A stretch of DNA of 64,000 nucleotides from Rhizobium sp. S152 (lineage in GTDB: Bacteria > Pseudomonadota > Alphaproteobacteria > Rhizobiales > Rhizobiaceae): the NCBI RefSeq assembly GCF_030380735.1, contig NZ_JAUDRZ010000004.1, positions 186,001-250,000 of the forward strand, read 5' to 3'. A program made the position numbers and the translations under genes. The stretch's first letter is position 1, and every line of letters starts with the position of its first letter. Of this stretch, positions 10,452 to 23,595 are shown piece after piece. The notes under the pieces are model-generated. The model saw only the letters and a program-made list of their open reading frames with translations, made no database searches and was not told where the DNA came from.

Positions 10452-12655
10452 TCAGTTCTCGGGTTCAAGCATGATCGTCGCCAGCGGCGGCAAGGTGATC
10501 GAGGCAAGAATGGTGCCTCCGGCGTTGACCGCCTGCACGCGTCCGCCGTTGCCCTTGCCGCTGCCGCCGTAGATGTCGGCATCGGTATTCAAGACTTCGC
10601 GCCAGCGCCCCTCCGAAGGCAAGGGCACGGCATAATTCTCGCGGTATACAGGCGTGAGGTTCGATATCACCGCCACCGGCTTCTCGCCCGGCGCCTTGCG
10701 CAGCCAGGCGAAGACCGAATTTTCGTGGTCGTCGGCAATCAGCCATTCGAAGCCGTCGCCCTCGCAGTCTCGCGCGTGCAGCGCCGGCTTGCTGCGATAG
10801 GTGAAGTTCAGATCGCGCACGAGACGTCGCATGCCCTCGTGCATGCGGTATTGCAACAGGTTCCAGTCGAGCTGGCCGGCCTCGTTCCATTCGCTCCACT
10901 GAGCGAACTCCTGGCCCATGAACAGGAGCTTCTTGCCCGGATAGCCCCACATGTAGGCGAAGTAGGCGCGCAGGTTGGCGAATTTCTGCCAGTCGTCACC
11001 AGGCATCTTGGCGATCAGCGAGCCCTTGCCGTGCACCACCTCATCGTGGGAGAGCGGCAGAACGAAGTTTTCCGAATAGGCGTAGAGCAGGCCGAAGGTC
11101 AGCTCGTTGTGGTGGTGCTTGCGATGAACGGGCTCGCGGCTCATGTAGCTCAGCGTGTCGTGCATGAAGCCCATGTTCCACTTGAAGCCGAAGCCGAGGC
11201 CGCCTTCGTGCACCGGCTGCGACACCTTCGGCCAGGAGGTCGATTCCTCGGCGATGGTCATGACGCCCTGATGCTCGGCATAGATGCGGGTGTTCATGTT
11301 CTGCAGGAAGCGCACGGCCTCCAGGTTCTCGTTGCCGCCGTATTCGTTGGGAATCCACTCGCCGTGCTTGCGGGAATAGTCGAGGTAGAGCATCGAGGCG
11401 ACGGCGTCGACGCGCAGGCCGTCGAGATGGAACTTCTCGGCCCAGTAGAGCGCGTTGTTGACGAGATAGGACACGACTTCCGTGCGGCCGAAATTGTAGA
11501 TCGCGGTATTCCAGTCGGGGTGGAAGCCCTTGCGCGGATCCTCATGCTCGTAAAGTGCTGTGCCGTCAAACCAGCCCAGCCCGTATTCGTCGGTCGGGAA
11601 ATGCGCCGGCACCCAGTCGAGAATGACGCCGATGCCGACCTTGTGGCAGCCGTTGACGAAGCGGGCAAAGCCTTCCGGCTCGCCGAAGCGGGCGGTCGGC
11701 GAATAGAGGCCCGTCGTCTGGTAGCCCCAGGAAGGATCGTAGGGATGCTCGGTGATCGGCAGGAATTCGATATGGGTGAAGCCCATGTCGACGCAGTAGG
11801 GGATCAGCCGCGAGGCCATTTCGTCCCAGGAGAGGAACGAGCCGTCGTTGCGGCGTTGCCAGGAGCCGGCATGGACCTCGTAGATCGAGATCGGCTGCCG
11901 GCGCTTGTCGGTGGTGCGCCAGTGATCGAGGTGAGCCTCGTCGTCCCACTCCTGCAACAGTTCGGGGGTCGTGACGGAGGCGGTCTTCGGACGCAGTTCG
12001 CTGCGCCGCGCGAAGGGATCGGCTTTCAATGGCAGAAGCACGCCATTCTGGCCGCGGATCTCGAACTTGTAGGCGACGCCGGTCGGCACGTCGGGAGCGA
12101 AGATTTCCCAGATGCCGGCGCCGGCGCGCAGGCGCATGACGTGGCGGCGACCGTCCCAGTTGTTGAAATCGCCGACGACGGAGACGCGCTGCGCATTCGG
12201 CGCCCAGACGGCGAAGTGAATGCCCTGCGCGCCTTCATGCTTGATCCAGTGGGCGCCCATCTTGTCGAACAACCGCAGGTCCGAACCCTCGCGGGCATAG
12301 TAATCGTCCATCGGCCCGAGGACCGGACCGAAGCTGTAGGGGTCCGTGACGGCCCATTCGGCATCGCCGCGGCGGGCGCGGTAGCGCACCGGCTGCTGCT
12401 TCGTCAGCGACACCGTGCCGGCGAAGAAGCCATCGGGATTCTGTAGCACGAGTTCGCCGACGACATTGCCGTCGAGCGACATGGCCGTCACTTCCTCGGC
12501 GCCGGGAATGAAGCAGCGGGCGACATAGTGCTCGCCCGATTTATGCACGCCGAGAACGGCGAAGGGATTGAAATGCGAGCCGGCAAGGATCGCCGCTATC
12601 TCGTCAGCGGCAATTTCCCAGGGACGTTTGACTTCAGGGCCGGCCTTCGGCGTCT

Positions 12656-12659
<4 letters not shown>
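10452..12659 (-). CDS. glgB: 1,4-alpha-glucan branching enzyme
   Basis: A 735-residue GH13 branching enzyme. It has an N-terminal carbohydrate-binding and CBM48 region (about 1-220; [20 protein letters not shown]), the catalytic barrel with [16 protein letters not shown] (nucleophile), [10 protein letters not shown] (acid/base) and [14 protein letters not shown], and a C-terminal beta domain. The start was set at 12659 ([10 protein letters not shown]) because its ATG overlaps the glgP stop in an ATGA junction. The longer open frame upstream only shadows glgP. It introduces alpha-1,6 branches into the chains made by GlgA. All active-site residues are present. Confidence 0.96.
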
Positions 12660-15118
<2,459 letters not shown>

Positions 15119-15335
15119 CGTCAGTCCTCGCCAGTTCTGATTGGTTTTCAGTATGTTACGCGTGATTTAATCGATTTGCTAACGCACTAAAGATGCAGTT
15201 TATGCACCGTTACTACGCAGTTGCAACAAACGATTTACGCAAACGAAATTTTTGACGATGCCGTCGCTTCGGCGGTGGAAAGGACTTGATTTCAATCGAT
15301 TTTCCGAATCTGATACTCCGGATTGAACGCAAACG

Positions 15336-15371
15336 AAAAGCCGCTCCGGTTTGTTCCGGAGCGGCTTTTTA
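15336..15371. terminator. Rho-independent terminator, bidirectional
   Basis: A perfect 14-base stem, AAAAGCCGCTCCGG with its complement, and a 6-base loop, flanked by an A run on one side and a T run on the other. It sits just after the stop of the minus-strand VWA gene at 15392, so it most likely ends that transcript and insulates the glg promoter region from it. Confidence 0.85.
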
Positions 15372-15391
15372 TTTGTTGCGGGTGGTGAGGC

Positions 15392-16624
15392 TTACTGGGT
15401 CAGCAGCGTCTTGTCGGAAGCCGCATCCTGGCCGATCTTCTGGAAGGCCGAGACGAGATCGGTCATGCTTTCGGCCTGGAAGTAGTAGCTCGCGCTGCTT
15501 GCGCAACTCCTGAGCAGTGCCTGTCCGCGGCCACCGGCGGGGGCCATGAAGGCGACCGAGTAGATCTTGATGTTGTCGGTATCCTTAGCCGCCGTGCATT
15601 CGTCCAGCGTCTTGGTGTCGGAGCTGGTGGCGTTGTTGTTGCCGTCGGTCATGAAGACGATGTACTTCGTGAGCTTGGTGTTGCCGGCCGCCGCCTGTAC
15701 CTTCGCTTCCGAACCCGATGGGCTGTCAAGCAGGCCGGTATGGGCCTGTTTCATCGGAGCGTAGGATTCCGTACCGTTGCCGCCCGCCAGCTGGCTGACA
15801 AGCGTGCGCGTGTTAGTGGTGCCCCATGCAAAGGCGCTGGAGTTGCGGACAATGTTGTTCCAGCCAATGGCGTTGGTGCGGCTGTATTTGGCGGGTTTCG
15901 AAGGATCAGCCTTGTCCAGTTCGTCCAGCAGCAGATTGGCGGCCGTCTTCAGCGCGTCGATCTTCTTGATGTAGCATGGGCTGAATTCGGTGGTTGTCTT
16001 GCCGCCGCTTTTTTCGGTGATCTGCGAGCCGGACTCGTCATACCTGACGCACTTCGTCTTCGTCTTATCGAGCGTAGAGGTGTCCGCGAGCATCGAGCCG
16101 GATTGGTCGAGGACAAGCGTCATCGACACGGCACTGCGCTGCTCGCTGATACCGCTGGTGGACGTGCTGTTGCTGGCGATCGAAACGCTGTTCTGGCCAA
16201 ACACCTTCATGAACGGCGTAAGGTTCATGTTGTAGGCGGCGTTGACCTTCACCTTGTAGCTCTTGCTCGTCGCCGTGGTCGTGGTGGTGATATCGACCGT
16301 CGTTCCGTTTTTCAGAGCCGTTGCATCGGTACTGCCCACGTAATTGGCCATCTGGCCGGCGATGAAGTCCTTCGCCAGAGCCTGCGCCTGGGCGTCGGTC
16401 GTCACCTTGCCGTTGGACAGCGCCGTCGCAGCCGCGAGCGCGGCAGAGTCCGACGCTTCCTGAAGCTGGCGCTGCTGCAGCACCATGTTGGAAAAGTCGA
16501 TGGCGACGCCGGCGCTGCCGATGAGCACCGGGATGATGATCGCGGTCATCATTCCGAAATTGCCGTCAGTATTCTTTCGCAGCCGGGCTACGCTCGACTT
16601 CAGCCAATGAAGGGTGCTCATCAT
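15392..16624 (-). CDS. TadG-like pilus/surface protein with VWFA domain
   Basis: A 410-residue protein. The N-terminus has a short cytoplasmic part, then a membrane segment (MTAIIIPVLIGSAGVAIDFS, about residues 25-45) followed by LQEASDSAALAAATAL, the pattern of TadE/TadG-like pseudopilins. From about residue 150 comes a von Willebrand A domain whose metal site starts LVLDQSGSM and continues with MTDGNNN. It probably stays anchored in the inner membrane and faces the periplasm or surface, as for Tad-pilus-associated TadG proteins. No other tad genes are nearby, so it is an orphan. The start at 16624 (MMSTLHWL) is the first giving a normal N-terminus; the frame extends further upstream without a plausible signal. 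Confidence 0.8.
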   Translation of the reverse strand: MMSTLHWLKSSVARLRKNTDGNFGMMTAIIIPVLIGSAGVAIDFSNMVLQQRQLQEASDSAALAAATALSNGKVTTDAQAQALAKDFIAGQMANYVGSTDATALKNGTTVDITTTTTATSKSYKVKVNAAYNMNLTPFMKVFGQNSVSIASNSTSTSGISEQRSAVSMTLVLDQSGSMLADTSTLDKTKTKCVRYDESGSQITEKSGGKTTTEFSPCYIKKIDALKTAANLLLDELDKADPSKPAKYSRTNAIGWNNIVRNSSAFAWGTTNTRTLVSQLAGGNGTESYAPMKQAHTGLLDSPSGSEAKVQAAAGNTKLTKYIVFMTDGNNNATSSDTKTLDECTAAKDTDNIKIYSVAFMAPAGGRGQALLRSCASSASYYFQAESMTDLVSAFQKIGQDAASDKTLLTQ

Positions 16625-16793
16625 GTTCACCGTGTTAGTGCCCCAATACTGACGATATTCATGCGCCACGAGTATTGAGCTCGGCTTTACCGGATCGTTA
16701 AAATTCGAGGGAGTTGTTGCTTTTCCGGGCGTATTTATCGCGCAATACGCGAACTGGGTGCATATTGCGCGTTCGTGCAACCGAGGGGCTGCC

Positions 16794-17672
16794 TTATTTC
16801 AGCGGAATGACATCCACGGCCTGGACCGTCTGCTGGCTGCCGTAGCTTTTCAGCACGCCGATGACAGGGGCGACATCGTCATAGTCGCGGCCATAGGCGA
16901 CGACGATGTGGTCGGTGCCGGCGGGGATGTTGTTGGTCGGGTCGAGCTCGACCCAGCCGCTCATCTCGCCGCACCAGACACGGACCCATGCGTGCATGGC
17001 ATCGGCGCCTTCCAGCCGTTCCTTGCCTGCAGGCGGGATGGTGCGCAGGAAGCCGGAGACGTAGCCGGCGGGAATGCCGAGGCTGCGTAGCGCCAGAATC
17101 ATCACATGCGCGAAATCCTGGCAGACGCCGCGCTTCAGCCGGAAGGCCTCGGCCGGCGTGGTGTCGACCGTGGTCGCCTCTCCGTCGTAAGTAAAGTCCT
17201 TGTGGATGCGGGCGCAAAGCGCGTTGGCGATCTGCAGGACGGTCAGATGCGGCAGGACGCTGTCGCGGGCGTATTCCGAAATGAGAGGCGTTTCGAAAAG
17301 GCGCGGGCTGTTGCCGAGGAAATGGTGCGGCGATTGCGGCTTCAGCGACCAGACGGCGGCGATTTCGTCGGGGAGGTGGGCCAGCACGGGCGAGAAGTCG
17401 GCAACGATCGAATGGCTTTCCACCTGCACGCGGGCCTGCATGCGGATGTCGAGCTTCTCGTGCGGCGCGCGCACCATGAAGGAGGTGGCGGGGTGCTCGA
17501 AGAAGTCGATGAAATGCGACTGCTCGTCCGGCGTCGGCGAGATTGTGATGGAGCCTGCCACCAGACGCTGCCGGTTGGGCAGCGACAGCGGCATCAGGCG
17601 CATGATGTGGCGCGCGCCCGAGGCCGGGATGTCGTAGATGTAGCCCATGTGCATGTTGAGGTCGTAGAGCAC
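16794..17672 (-). CDS. Transglutaminase-like cysteine protease family protein
   Basis: About 292 residues. An N-terminal beta domain of the bacterial transglutaminase-N type (YDLNMHMGYIYDIPASG) is followed by a papain-like transglutaminase core. Catalytic Cys184 is in LKRGVCQDFAHV, His227 in GADAMHAWVRVW and Asp244 in WVELDPTNN, so the triad is complete. There is no signal peptide; it is probably cytoplasmic. It is the last of three co-directional genes, with an ATP-grasp/alpha-E protein ending 5 bases before this start. The start may be GTG at 17672 (chosen: gives the family's M-L-Y-D start) or GTG at 17681, which would overlap the previous stop. The substrate is unknown; the family has been proposed to cut or make isopeptide bonds in peptides built by the partner ligase. 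Confidence 0.85.
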   Translation of the reverse strand: MLYDLNMHMGYIYDIPASGARHIMRLMPLSLPNRQRLVAGSITISPTPDEQSHFIDFFEHPATSFMVRAPHEKLDIRMQARVQVESHSIVADFSPVLAHLPDEIAAVWSLKPQSPHHFLGNSPRLFETPLISEYARDSVLPHLTVLQIANALCARIHKDFTYDGEATTVDTTPAEAFRLKRGVCQDFAHVMILALRSLGIPAGYVSGFLRTIPPAGKERLEGADAMHAWVRVWCGEMSGWVELDPTNNIPAGTDHIVVAYGRDYDDVAPVIGVLKSYGSQQTVQAVDVIPLK

Positions 17673-17677
17673 TTGGA

Positions 17678-20098
17678 TCACCCGAGATAGGTCTGCGCGA
17701 GCAGATCGGAGAGGCTCTCCAGTTCGCGCTCGAGCCGCAGGTAGACTTCGCCGGTCATGGCTTCCGGCGTCATCACGGCAAGGCCGGAATGCAGCCGCAT
17801 GGCTTCGCGGTAGAAGGACGACATCTGGCCGTTGACCAGCGCGTTCGGCAGCTGTTCGACCTCGCGGTGGATCTCGTTCATCTGGAACAGGATCGAGCGC
17901 GGGTTGAGCGGATCGAGCGCAAGCAGGTCGGTCACCGTCAGCGGGGCGGTGTTGACGTTGTAGCGGCGGCGATGGGTCATGACGCTGTCGCCGATCTCGA
18001 GCAGCATGTCGAGCGCGCCGTCGGGGGCGTCGGGGCCGGACATGTGGCCGAGCAGGCGCGTCATGTGCAAACCGCGCTCGATGTGGCGGCCGAGCGACAG
18101 GAAGCGCCAGCCGGTGAAGCGGTACATGTTTTCGTGCACCAGGCCGGCGAAGCCTGCGAGCTTGCGCAACAGGATGGTCATCGCGTGACTGGCGTCGTCG
18201 CCGGAGGAGACTGTGGCGTGGAAGCGGCGCGCGGTCTTGGCGAGATCGGTCAGCGCCAGCCAGCCGTCGGGCGAGAAGCGGTCTCGGATGTTGCTCGCCG
18301 AATAGACGGCGCTCTCGATGTTGCGCAGCAGTGTTTCCGGCACGGCGTCGGCGGTGTCGATATCGACGGCGGCGAGATAGGCGGAGACGTCGGCGAGAAG
18401 CGGCTGGCTTGGATCGGCGGCCTCGGCGAAGCGGGCGTGCCAGGCGCGCAGGATGCGCAGCGCCCCTTCGGCGCGCTCGATGTAGCGCCCGAGCCAGAAG
18501 AGGTTGTCGGCGGCGCGGCTCGGTAGGCTGCCCGGCATGTTGCGGGTAAAAGTGCTTTCGGCGGGCAGCAGTGTGTGGCGTTCTACCGGCTTGTCGGAGA
18601 CGATCCAGACGTCGGCAGCCGCACCACCCGACTGCATGGCGATCGCCGCCACATCGTCGCCGGCGCCGATGCGGGCGAAGCCGCCGGGCATGATCTGCCA
18701 GCCATTCTTGGTGCGGGCGGCGAAGACGCGCAACGACATCGGCCGCGGCGTCAGCTTGCCGCCGATCCAGGCAGGCGTGGTCGACAGCGTCACGGTTTCC
18801 TGGCCCACCAGCTTCTGGCCATCGGTGTTCAGCCAGTCGCCGATGGAATCGCGGGCGGTGGCGCGCAGCGCCGAGCCGAGCACGGATTCGCCGTTGTCGT
18901 CGAAGAAGGGGGCGCGGGAATAGGCGGGGCCGATCACCATCTTCTCGATATTGGCCGCGACATGCTCGCGCTCGCCCTTCTGGCCGCACCACCAGGTGGC
19001 GATCGAGGGCAGCTTCAGCTCCTCGCCGAAGAGCTTGCGCGAGATGGTCGGCATGAAGGCCAAGAGCGCGCGGGTCTCGAGGATGCCTGATCCCAGCGCG
19101 TTGACGATGGTGACGTTTTCGGCGCGCAGCGCGTCGACGAGGCCCGGCGTGCCGATATGCGAGCTCTGGTTCAGCTCCAGCGGATCGGCGTACGCCGAAT
19201 CGAGACGGCGCCAGAGCACGCTGATGGGCTTCAGGCCGGCGACGGTGCGGACCATGACCTTGCCGTTGAGCACGGCCAGATCCTCGCCCTCAAGCAGCAT
19301 GAAGCCGAGATAGCGGGCGATATAGGCGTGCTCGTAATAGGTCTCGTTGGCGGGGCCGGGCGTAAGCACGGCGATGCGGTCGTCGCCGCTGTGCTTCATG
19401 CCCTGCAGCGCATCGCGAAACGCGCCGAAGAAGGAGGCAAGGCGGTGGACCGGGGTTTCGGCGTAGATATCGGAAAAGGCGCGGGTGGTCGCTACACGGT
19501 TTTCCAGCGCGAAGCCCGCGCCGGACGGTGCCTGCGTGCGGTCGGCCAGAACCCACCAGTTGCCATCGGGGCCGCGGCCGATCTCGAAGGCGCAGAAATG
19601 CAGGTAGTGGCCGCCAGCCGGGGTGACGCCGACCAGCGGGCGCTGGAATTCCGGATTGGCGGCGATCAGCGCGGGCGGCAGAATGCCCTCCTCGACAAGC
19701 CGGTTCTCGCCATAGATATCGGCAACGATCGCTTCCAGCAGGTCGGCGCGCTGTACGAGGCCAGCGGATAGCTCCTCCCATTCCCGCTCGTCGATGAGGA
19801 CGGGGACGTGTGAGAGCGGCCAGGAGCGCTCGCCGCTGCCGCTGGTGCTGCCATAGGCGCGATAGAAGACGCCGGCGTCACGCAGATAGCGGTCGGCGCG
19901 GGCGAAGCGCTCGCTCAGGTCCTTTTCGGGCATGGTGGCGAGATGCGCCATGAAGCGCTGCCAGACGGGCCGGATGGCGCCATCGCGGTCGACCATCTCA
20001 TCGGCGACGCCGGGCAGGGGCACATAGCCGCGCGTCGCGTCCTTGCCGGCGCGGCCGCTCGTCTCTGCCCTCAGCTCTCTTGCCGGTTTCTTGCCCAT
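17678..20098 (-). CDS. Circularly permuted ATP-grasp ligase fused to alpha-E domain
   Basis: An 806-residue two-domain protein. Residues ~1-470 match the circularly permuted type-2 ATP-grasp family (formerly DUF404/DUF407): GVTPAGGHYLHFCAFEIGRG, VLTPGPANETYYEHAYIARY and GLKPISVLWRRLD are typical. Residues ~500-800 match the alpha-helical alpha-E (DUF403) domain, with FTRNMPGSLPSRAADNLFWL and GRYIERAEGALR at its start. ATP-grasp enzymes of this group are predicted to join amino acids or small peptides through amide bonds, but no product is known. It lies between two transglutaminase-family genes on the same strand, 21 bases from the upstream one, forming a conserved-looking operon. In many genomes the two domains are separate genes; here they are fused. 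Confidence 0.85.
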   Translation of the reverse strand: MGKKPARELRAETSGRAGKDATRGYVPLPGVADEMVDRDGAIRPVWQRFMAHLATMPEKDLSERFARADRYLRDAGVFYRAYGSTSGSGERSWPLSHVPVLIDEREWEELSAGLVQRADLLEAIVADIYGENRLVEEGILPPALIAANPEFQRPLVGVTPAGGHYLHFCAFEIGRGPDGNWWVLADRTQAPSGAGFALENRVATTRAFSDIYAETPVHRLASFFGAFRDALQGMKHSGDDRIAVLTPGPANETYYEHAYIARYLGFMLLEGEDLAVLNGKVMVRTVAGLKPISVLWRRLDSAYADPLELNQSSHIGTPGLVDALRAENVTIVNALGSGILETRALLAFMPTISRKLFGEELKLPSIATWWCGQKGEREHVAANIEKMVIGPAYSRAPFFDDNGESVLGSALRATARDSIGDWLNTDGQKLVGQETVTLSTTPAWIGGKLTPRPMSLRVFAARTKNGWQIMPGGFARIGAGDDVAAIAMQSGGAAADVWIVSDKPVERHTLLPAESTFTRNMPGSLPSRAADNLFWLGRYIERAEGALRILRAWHARFAEAADPSQPLLADVSAYLAAVDIDTADAVPETLLRNIESAVYSASNIRDRFSPDGWLALTDLAKTARRFHATVSSGDDASHAMTILLRKLAGFAGLVHENMYRFTGWRFLSLGRHIERGLHMTRLLGHMSGPDAPDGALDMLLEIGDSVMTHRRRYNVNTAPLTVTDLLALDPLNPRSILFQMNEIHREVEQLPNALVNGQMSSFYREAMRLHSGLAVMTPEAMTGEVYLRLERELESLSDLLAQTYLG

Positions 20099-20119
20099 GA
20101 ACCCCTGGTCTAATTCCGT

Positions 20120-23100
20120 CTATATGCCTGCCGGCCGCCTCAGATCCAGCGTCAGCGGGAACTCCGGCGATGCATTCTCGGCCGGCGGAATATAGCCGCC
20201 CGCCGTATGCCCCCACGGCTCGAATCGCGCCAGGCGCCTGGCTTCGGCTTCGTTACCATTGACCGGGAAGGTGTCATAGTTACGCCCGCCCGGATGGGCA
20301 ACATGATAGATGCAGCCGCCGATCGAACGTTTCGACCATGTATCATAAATGTCGAAGGTGAGCGGTGTGTTGACCGGCAGCAGCGGGTGCAATCCCGATG
20401 CCGGCTGCCAGGCCTTGAAGCGGACGCCGGCGACCGAGACGCCCGAGGTGCCGGTTGGCGTCAGCGGCACGGTGCGGCCGTTGCAGGTGACGGTGTAGCG
20501 CTCAGCATTGCTGGTTTCGAGACGGACCTGCAGGCGCTCGACGGAACTGTCGACATAGCGCACGGTGCCGCCGATCGCGCCTTCCTCGCCCATGACGTTC
20601 CAAGGCTCCAGCGCCTGGCGCAGCTCCAGCTTCGAGCCCTCGTATTCGACCTCGCCGCAGAAGGGGAAGCGGAATTCGAGCTGGGCCTTGAACCATTCGG
20701 GGCTGAGGTCGAAGCCGTTCTGCCTGAGGTCGGCAAGCACGTCCTGGAAATCAGCCCAAACGAAATGCGGCAGCATGAAACGGTCGTGCAGCGTGGTCCC
20801 CCAGCGCACGAAGCGGCCATCGGCCGGGTTCTGCCAGAAGCGGGCGATCAGGGCGCGGACCAGAAGCTGCTGGGCGAGCGACATGCGCGCGTTCGGGGGC
20901 ATCTCGAAGCCGCGGAACTCGACGAGGCCGAGGCGGCCGGTCGGGCCGTCGGGCGAGAACAGCTTGTCGATGCAGATCTCGGCGCGGTGGGTGTTGCCGG
21001 TGACGTCGATCAGGAGGTTGCGGAACAGGCGGTCGGTAATCCAGGGCAAGGGTGTCGGGCCGCGGCCTGGCGCGGGGATCTGGGCGAGCGCGGTTTCCAG
21101 CTCGTAGAGGCTGTCGTGGCGGGCTTCGTCGATGCGCGGCGCCTGGCTGGTCGGGCCGATGAACATGCCCGAGAACATGTAGGAGAGCGAGGGGTGGCGC
21201 TGCCAGTGGAGCACAAGGCTCTTCAACAGGTCCGGGCGGCGGAGAAACGGGCTGTCGCCCGGATTGGCGCCGCCGACCACCACATGGTTGCCGCCGCCGG
21301 TGCCGGTATGGCGGCCGTCGATCATGAACTTGTCGGCGCCGAGGCGCGTCTGGCGGGCCTCTTCGTAGACCGCCGTGGTGATGTCGATGCAGTCCTGCCA
21401 GTTGGAGGCCGGATGGATGTTCACCTCGATGACACCCGGATCGGGAGCGACGCGGATGACGTTGATGCGCTCGTCCTGCGGTGGCGAGTAGCCCTCGATA
21501 TGGACGGGCAGGCCGAGCTCGGTGGCGGCGTTTTCGGCGGCCGCGATCAGCTCGAGATAGTCCTCGATGCGCTCGACCGGCGGCATGAAGACGCAGAGCC
21601 TGCCGTCGCGCGGCTCGACCGAGATGGCGGTACGCACGGCGCCGCCGATTTCGCCGAGTGTCTGCTCGACGCGGCCCTGCGTGGCGCTGTCGTCGCTGTG
21701 GCGGGACGCTTCCGGCATGGCGCGGCCGGCGGGAACAAAGACTTCGGACAGCGGCTGACGCGGGATCGAGGGATCTGCCGGGTGAATGTAGGGGAAGCGG
21801 GCGGGCGGTACGTAGGGCAGGGTGCCGAGCGGCAGGCGGTATCCCACGGGGCTGTCGCCGGGAACGAGGAAGATCTTGCCGCGCCGCGTCTTCCATCGCT
21901 CGCTCATCCAGCGCTGGCCCGAGGCCTGAGCGTTCCAGGCCTGGACGGGGAGGATGTAGCCGGTCGGCGTGGTCAGGCCGCGCTCGAAGACGCGGGCGAT
22001 GCGGCTGCGTTCCTCGGGGTCCTTCAGTTTCGAGTTCGAAGGGTCGACATTATCAGGCAGGCTGCCTTCCTTGATGATCCATTCGGCCGGATCCTCGTAG
22101 GCCGGCAGCACCAGGTCGGTATCGATCGCCAGTTCACGGGCGATGGCGCCGAGCAGGTTGCCGGCGTCGTCGGCCTTCACACCCGTGTCCTTGCCTTCGC
22201 CGGCAATCAGCTCCGGGTTGCGCCAGATCGGCTTGCCGTCCTTGCGCCAGTAGAGCGAGAAGGTCCAGCGCGGCAGGCTTTCGCCGGGATACCACTTGCC
22301 CTGGCCGTAATGCAGGAAGCCGCCAGGGGCGAAGCGTTCGCGCAGCTTGCGGATCAGGATATCGGCCTTCTCGCGCTTGGTCGGGCCGACGGCGGCGGTG
22401 TTCCATTCCTCGGACTCAAAGTCGTCAATGGAGACAAAGGTCGGCTCGCCACCCATGGTGAGGCGGACGTCCTCGGCCCGCAGGATGTCGTCGACCTTGG
22501 CGCCGAGCGCGTTGAGTTCGTCCCAGCTGTCGTCTGAGAAAGGCTTGGTGATGCGCGGATGCTCGGCGACGCGCGAGACCCTCATGTCGAAGGCGAATTC
22601 GGTGTTGGCGTGGCCGTAGAGCGCGCCCGAGATCGGGGCCGCGTTGCGGTAATGCGGGGTGGCGGCGAGCGGGATGTGGCTTTCGCCGGTCAGGAGGCCC
22701 GAGGTCGGGTCGAGGCCGATCCAGCCGGCGCCGGGGATATAGACTTCCGTCCAGGCGTGGAGATCGGTGAAATCGACCTCGGTGCCGGAGGGGCCGTCGA
22801 GCGCCTTCAGGTCCGGCGTCAGCTGAATGAGATAGCCGGAGACGAAGCGGGCGGCGAAGCCGAGATTGCGGAGGATCTCGACGAGTAGCCAGCTGCTGTC
22901 GCGACAGGAGCCGAGCGCCAGCCTCAGCGTCTCCTCCGGCGACTGCACGCCAGGCTCCATGCGGATGACGTATTCGATGTCGTTCTTCAGCCGGGCGTTG
23001 AGGCCGACGATGAAGTCGGTGGTGCGCATTGGGGTGCGGTCGATGCCCGCGAGATAGGTCGCGAGCGCCGGCTCCACCGGCTGCGGCTGCATGTAGATCT

Positions 23101-23443
23101 TTAGGTCTTCGCGGATGTCCTCGGGATAGGAGAAGGGCCACATCTCGGCGCTCTCCTCGACGAAGAAATCGAAGGGATTGTAAACCGTCATGTCGGCGAC
23201 GAGATCGACCTCGATCTTGAACTCCGTCACCGGGTCGGGGAAGACGTAGCGGGCCAGATAATTGCCGTAGGGGTCCTGCTGCAGATTGACGAAATGGTTC
23301 GCCGGCGAGACCTTCAGCGAATGGCTGATTACCCGCGTCTTGGAATGCGACGCGGGCTTGAGGCGGATGATCTGGGGCCCGAGGCGGACCGGCTTGTCGT
23401 ATTTGTAGTGCGTCAGGTGATAGATGCTGGCTTTGATCGACAT
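20120..23443 (-). CDS. Transglutaminase / DUF2126 large protein
   Basis: A 1107-residue protein. It has a transglutaminase-N beta domain (1 to ~90), a transglutaminase core with Cys180 ([13 protein letters not shown]), His229 ([11 protein letters not shown]) and Asp245 (GLDPTSG), and a long C-terminal DUF2126 region (~300-1107). The latter includes [17 protein letters not shown] and [18 protein letters not shown], motifs that look like glutamine-synthetase or amidoligase-type active-site loops. The start at 23443 ([10 protein letters not shown]) was chosen because the longer open frame has no family-like N-terminus. First gene of a three-gene operon with the ATP-grasp/alpha-E and small transglutaminase genes. 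Known only by prediction to take part in peptide or amide metabolism; no secretion signal. Confidence 0.85.
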   Translation of the reverse strand: MSIKASIYHLTHYKYDKPVRLGPQIIRLKPASHSKTRVISHSLKVSPANHFVNLQQDPYGNYLARYVFPDPVTEFKIEVDLVADMTVYNPFDFFVEESAEMWPFSYPEDIREDLKIYMQPQPVEPALATYLAGIDRTPMRTTDFIVGLNARLKNDIEYVIRMEPGVQSPEETLRLALGSCRDSSWLLVEILRNLGFAARFVSGYLIQLTPDLKALDGPSGTEVDFTDLHAWTEVYIPGAGWIGLDPTSGLLTGESHIPLAATPHYRNAAPISGALYGHANTEFAFDMRVSRVAEHPRITKPFSDDSWDELNALGAKVDDILRAEDVRLTMGGEPTFVSIDDFESEEWNTAAVGPTKREKADILIRKLRERFAPGGFLHYGQGKWYPGESLPRWTFSLYWRKDGKPIWRNPELIAGEGKDTGVKADDAGNLLGAIARELAIDTDLVLPAYEDPAEWIIKEGSLPDNVDPSNSKLKDPEERSRIARVFERGLTTPTGYILPVQAWNAQASGQRWMSERWKTRRGKIFLVPGDSPVGYRLPLGTLPYVPPARFPYIHPADPSIPRQPLSEVFVPAGRAMPEASRHSDDSATQGRVEQTLGEIGGAVRTAISVEPRDGRLCVFMPPVERIEDYLELIAAAENAATELGLPVHIEGYSPPQDERINVIRVAPDPGVIEVNIHPASNWQDCIDITTAVYEEARQTRLGADKFMIDGRHTGTGGGNHVVVGGANPGDSPFLRRPDLLKSLVLHWQRHPSLSYMFSGMFIGPTSQAPRIDEARHDSLYELETALAQIPAPGRGPTPLPWITDRLFRNLLIDVTGNTHRAEICIDKLFSPDGPTGRLGLVEFRGFEMPPNARMSLAQQLLVRALIARFWQNPADGRFVRWGTTLHDRFMLPHFVWADFQDVLADLRQNGFDLSPEWFKAQLEFRFPFCGEVEYEGSKLELRQALEPWNVMGEEGAIGGTVRYVDSSVERLQVRLETSNAERYTVTCNGRTVPLTPTGTSGVSVAGVRFKAWQPASGLHPLLPVNTPLTFDIYDTWSKRSIGGCIYHVAHPGGRNYDTFPVNGNEAEARRLARFEPWGHTAGGYIPPAENASPEFPLTLDLRRPAGI

Positions 23444-23595
23444 GGACTGCCTTATCCGCGGCCGTATCGTTGTACGGCATTTGCTGTTCCCAAGTGCAGT
23501 GTGTGCAATGCAGCGAGAGAATGCAAGGTAGGGATGGGGTGGTTTGGCGGTCGTGCATTTCTGCCGTATCATCGTGCTGGATCGGAGATCATTTC

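Noticed and set aside
10392..12446. Long plus-strand open frame (684 codons) opposite glgB
   Set aside because: It is antisense to a gene with intact catalytic motifs; high GC makes long antisense frames common. No recognisable protein.
17682..18992. Upstream extension of the small transglutaminase into the ATP-grasp gene
   Set aside because: The extension is Arg-rich out-of-frame reading of the ATP-grasp/alpha-E gene; the family N-terminus begins at 17672.
20207..22537. Plus-strand frame of 776 codons opposite the DUF2126 gene
   Set aside because: Antisense shadow of a well-supported gene; composition is Ala/Gly/Arg-rich without motifs.
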